Below, piece by piece: positions 34,214 to 36,574 of a stretch of DNA of 36,574 nt. The stretch spans positions 1-36,574 of the forward strand of contig CAIMMM010000130.1 of NCBI GenBank assembly GCA_903842575.1, written 5' to 3'. Under the pieces are notes generated by a model. That model was not told the DNA's origin and made no database searches. It saw nothing but the letters and a program-made list of their open reading frames with translations. The position numbers and the translations under genes are program-made. Numbering within the stretch: position 1 is the stretch's first letter; each line of letters starts with the position of its first letter. This stretch comes from an uncultured Bacteroidota bacterium (lineage in GTDB: Bacteria; Bacteroidota; Bacteroidia; Flavobacteriales; Flavobacteriaceae).

Positions 34214-34221
34214 TATTTTTG
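34214..34221 (+). promoter_or_regulatory. -7 element of purB
   Basis: TATTTTTG matches TAnnTTTG and lies 49 bases before the purB start. The -33 position falls in the heptamer repeat and has no TTG, so the promoter is only half consensus. Confidence 0.45.
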
Positions 34222-34270
34222 CAACACAATAACTAGAATCTGAAACTAGTTCAGATTAAACAACACAACA

Positions 34271-35617
34271 ATGACTACGCTAAACGAATTAAATGCTGTT
34301 TCACCAATAGACGGAAGATACCGAAGTAAAACTATTTCCCTTTCCCCTTTTTTTTCGGAAGAAGCCTTAATTAAGTATCGTGTACTGGTAGAAATTGAAT
34401 ATTTTATTGCCCTTTGTGAAATTCCTTTGCCTCAGCTAAAAAATATAAACCCAACTGTTTTTACTAGTTTGAGGAGTATTTATAAAAACTTCTCAAGCCA
34501 AGACGCCCTTTGGATTAAAGAATCCGAAAAAACAACCAACCACGATGTAAAAGCAGTTGAATATTTCATAAAAGATGCTTTTGAAAAATTGGGCTTATCA
34601 GAATACAAAGAATTTATCCACTTTGGTTTAACCTCACAAGACATCAATAACACTGCGATTCCTCTTTCCACCAAAGATGCTTTTGAAAAAGTGTATATGC
34701 AATCTTTGATTGCCTTAACATCCAAATTAAAAGATTTAAGTATCGAGTGGTATGATATTCCAATGTTGGCAAGAACACACGGACAGCCCGCTTCTCCTAC
34801 CCGATTGGGAAAAGAAATTGGGGTTTTTGTGGAACGTTTAGAAGAGCAAATGCGGTTGTTATTCAACATTCCCTTTGCCGCAAAATTTGGTGGCGCGACA
34901 GGAAATTACAATGCACATCACGTTGCCTATCCTCAAATTGATTGGAGAAAATTTGGAAATGATTTTGTAGAGGATACTTTGGGATTGCACCATTCCTTCC
35001 CCACAACACAAATTGAACATTACGATCATTTTGCTGCTTTTTTTGATGCCTTGAAAAGAATCAACACCATTATCATTGATTTGGATAGAGATATTTGGAC
35101 TTATGTTTCGATGGAATATTTCAAACAGAAAATTAAAGCAGGAGAAATTGGTTCTTCGGCAATGCCACACAAAGTAAATCCTATTGATTTTGAAAACTCA
35201 GAAGGAAATTTGGGAATTGCGAACGCCATTTTTGAACATCTTTCGGCAAAATTGCCTTTATCAAGATTACAACGCGATTTGACCGACAGTACCGTTTTGA
35301 GAAATATAGGTGTTCCTTTTGGACATACACTTATTGCTTTTGATGCTACTTTAAAAGGATTGAACAAATTGCTCTTAAACGAACCAAAGTTTCAGGAAGA
35401 TTTAGATAAAAACTGGGCTGTTGTAGCCGAAGCCATCCAAACTATTTTACGAAGAGAAGGCTATCCAAATCCCTATGAAGCATTGAAAGGATTAACAAGA
35501 ACTAATACCCCAACCGACAAAAAAGCAATTCATGAATTCATTGCAACTTTAGAAGTTTCCAATGCAATTAAAAAAGAATTATTGCTAATAACTCCCAGCA
35601 ATTATTTAGGCATATAG
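34271..35617 (+). CDS. purB: Adenylosuccinate lyase
   Basis: A 448-residue enzyme of purine synthesis that splits fumarate from SAICAR and from adenylosuccinate. The fumarase/aspartase signature GSSAMPHKVNPIDFENSE is at about 294-311, with the flexible catalytic serine loop (S295/S296). H170 lies in RTHGQPASPT, and LTSQDINNTA is the second substrate motif. The length and the start MTTLNELNAVSPIDGRY fit the E. coli-type family. Confidence 0.96.
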   Translation: MTTLNELNAVSPIDGRYRSKTISLSPFFSEEALIKYRVLVEIEYFIALCEIPLPQLKNINPTVFTSLRSIYKNFSSQDALWIKESEKTTNHDVKAVEYFIKDAFEKLGLSEYKEFIHFGLTSQDINNTAIPLSTKDAFEKVYMQSLIALTSKLKDLSIEWYDIPMLARTHGQPASPTRLGKEIGVFVERLEEQMRLLFNIPFAAKFGGATGNYNAHHVAYPQIDWRKFGNDFVEDTLGLHHSFPTTQIEHYDHFAAFFDALKRINTIIIDLDRDIWTYVSMEYFKQKIKAGEIGSSAMPHKVNPIDFENSEGNLGIANAIFEHLSAKLPLSRLQRDLTDSTVLRNIGVPFGHTLIAFDATLKGLNKLLLNEPKFQEDLDKNWAVVAEAIQTILRREGYPNPYEALKGLTRTNTPTDKKAIHEFIATLEVSNAIKKELLLITPSNYLGI

Positions 35618-35732
35618 TTCTTATCAAAATCAATTGCAACCAAGGGTTAATTGAAATCCAACCCCATCATCCTTATTCTATTTTCTCCCTGCCTAGACGA
35701 GCATTTCACTTGGTCAAGTCGAGACTTTAATT

Positions 35733-35810
35733 TTACCGCGGTAAATGAATTAAATTACCGCGGTAAGTTAAGTGAGTTACCGCGGTAACTTATACAATTT
35801 ACCGCGGTAA
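35733..35810. promoter_or_regulatory. Four-fold palindromic operator array upstream of the HU gene
   Basis: The 12-base palindrome TTACCGCGGTAA occurs at 35733-35744, 35755-35766, 35777-35788 and 35799-35810. All spacers are exactly 10 bases and differ in sequence, so the period is 22 bases, about two DNA turns. The fourth copy is part of a perfect 20-base palindrome, CAATTTACCGCGGTAAATTG (35795-35814), which ends two bases before the -33 box. The binding protein is unknown. Confidence 0.85.
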
Positions 35811-35815
35811 ATTGA

Positions 35816-35845
35816 TTGTTTGGTCAGTACGAATTGGTATCTTTG
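35816..35845 (+). promoter_or_regulatory. Consensus promoter of the HU-HIG gene
   Basis: TTG (35816-35818), 19 bases, then TATCTTTG (35838-35845): an exact match to the Bacteroidota consensus. The ATG lies 40 bases downstream. The four-palindrome array directly precedes it. Confidence 0.8.
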
Positions 35846-35885
35846 TATTGACTAGCAAAAAACAACATCTTGAACTCTTATTATT

Positions 35886-36269
35886 ATGGCCATTACTATT
35901 ACCCCTATTGGAAAAACCAATCCCACAAATCCTACTGCACCCATGCTTTATTATCCCAAAGTCACCAAAACTGGAGAAGTGGATTTAGAGGAACTTTCGG
36001 AACAAATTGCTTATAGTTCCTCCTTGACTCAAGCCGATTGTTATGCGGTTATTATCAGTTTGGTTACTACTGTTTCCCGGGAATTGGATGCGGGTAAAAT
36101 TGTTAGATTAGGACACTTAGGAGCTTTTCAAATTAGTGTAAAAGGTACGGCAAGTTCTACCCCAGAGGCCGTGTCACCCAAAAATGTAACAAGCGCGTCT
36201 ATCACTTTTAGACCGGGGAAAAAGTTAAAAGACATGTTACAAGATTTGCGGTTTATTAGAAAGAAATAG
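35886..36269 (+). CDS. HU-HIG family DNA-binding protein
   Basis: A 127-residue histone-like protein of the Bacteroidota HU-related group (HU-HIG, TIGR01201 type). An extra N-terminal segment (1-30, MLYYPKV...) precedes the HU helices (about 35-70). The beta arm follows at VRLGHLGAFQISVKG and then a basic C-terminus (RPGKKLKDMLQDLRFIRKK). It probably bends or bridges DNA as a dimer; targets are unknown. It is a single-gene unit with an unusually elaborate upstream region and its own terminator. Confidence 0.88.
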   Translation: MAITITPIGKTNPTNPTAPMLYYPKVTKTGEVDLEELSEQIAYSSSLTQADCYAVIISLVTTVSRELDAGKIVRLGHLGAFQISVKGTASSTPEAVSPKNVTSASITFRPGKKLKDMLQDLRFIRKK

Positions 36270-36285
36270 CATTGTTATTCGAATT

Positions 36286-36319
36286 CCTCGCGTGTTTCCG
36301 CACTCGAGGTTATTTTTTT
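36286..36319 (+). terminator. HU gene terminator
   Basis: The hairpin CCTCG-C-GTG, loop TTTCCG, CAC-T-CGAGG (one C-T mismatch) is followed by TTATTTTTTT. Confidence 0.75.
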
Positions 36320-36415
36320 GAGGTTGTTCCATTAAAAAAAGCGTTTTTAGACCGCACAATGTAAAAACGAGGTAAAGTTATTAGATGCAAATCCTTATAA
36401 AAAAGTCTTCGCCAA

Positions 36416-36574
36416 GCTCAGACTGACAGTTCGTTAACGTAGAAGCTATTGTTTAAACCTTGTCACACTGAGCTCCGCCTGCCCTGACGAAGGAAGTATC
36501 GAAGTGCAGTCAATGTACTACCAAAGTGCCTTTCTAACCAATGCCAATCCAAATATACATTGTCACACTGAGCC
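36416..36574. repeat. Dispersed intergenic repeats of the TGTCACACTGAGC type
   Basis: TGTCACACTGAGC is present at 36461-36473 and again at 36561-36573, where the window ends. A close inverted copy (GCTCAGACTGACA) is at 36416-36428. The first rightward copy continues into a G+C-rich stretch with GACGAAGGAAGTATCGAAGTG. I recall very similar repeats in many Flavobacterium intergenic regions. No gene is visible in 36270-36574. Confidence 0.65.

Noticed and set aside
35733..35810. Four regularly spaced repeats as a CRISPR-like array
   Set aside because: The repeat is a 12-base perfect palindrome, the spacers are only 10 bases, no cas genes are near, and a consensus promoter follows directly. An operator array explains it better.

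Overview
The window reads as a piece of a Flavobacterium-like (Bacteroidota, Flavobacteriia) chromosome. The support is low G+C, promoter elements of the Bacteroidota type (TTG, about 19 bases, TAnnTTTG), almost no Shine-Dalgarno sequences, a type IX secretion (T9SS) sorting domain, a Reg_prop/Y_Y_Y sensor kinase with a LytTR regulator, DUF6095 and DUF6787 proteins, and an HU-HIG histone-like protein. No rRNA, tRNA, CRISPR array or transposase was seen. The first gene is cut by the window edge.

Layout. 1-2.8 kb: tail of a thioredoxin-fold protein, a small membrane protein, a THUMP-domain rRNA methyltransferase and a second methyltransferase on a divergent promoter. 2.8-6.4 kb: a rightward run with a ZIP metal transporter, MurQ etherase, three small envelope-type proteins and a TerC membrane protein, closed by a perfect 40-bp palindromic terminator. 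6.4-11.0 kb: leftward parE-parC (topoisomerase IV). 11.3-14.0 kb: a FIST sensor gene and a soluble hybrid histidine kinase, probably a NosP/NahK-like signalling pair. 14.0-15.4 kb: a 21-bp tandem repeat and ychF. 15.6-21.9 kb: a TonB-dependent receptor, then a cluster of ferredoxin, LuxC-like acyl-CoA reductase, serC and serA. 22.1-26.4 kb: a DUF6787 protein, folE, a LolD-like ABC ATPase, a large membrane protein and a TIGR02757 protein.

26.4-32.7 kb looks like an inserted, self-regulated module: a lipoprotein, a LamG/T9SS surface protein, a propeller-type sensor kinase and its LytTR regulator. Its three upstream regions share a nearly identical site (CACGTTAAATTATTC) 41-42 bp before the -7 element, a good candidate for the regulator's operator. 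The module lies between the intact TIGR02757 gene and an eroded copy of that gene's 3' end, which still overlaps the stop codon of the next gene, a TrmH-family methyltransferase. I read this as the scar of an insertion or duplication.

33.4-36.6 kb: a zinc-less class III sirtuin, purB and an HU-HIG protein. The HU-HIG promoter carries four copies of the palindrome TTACCGCGGTAA at an exact 22-bp period, directly upstream of a consensus promoter. That array and the three-promoter LytTR-type motif are the two most striking unexplained signals. The window ends in intergenic repeats of the TGTCACACTGAGC type.
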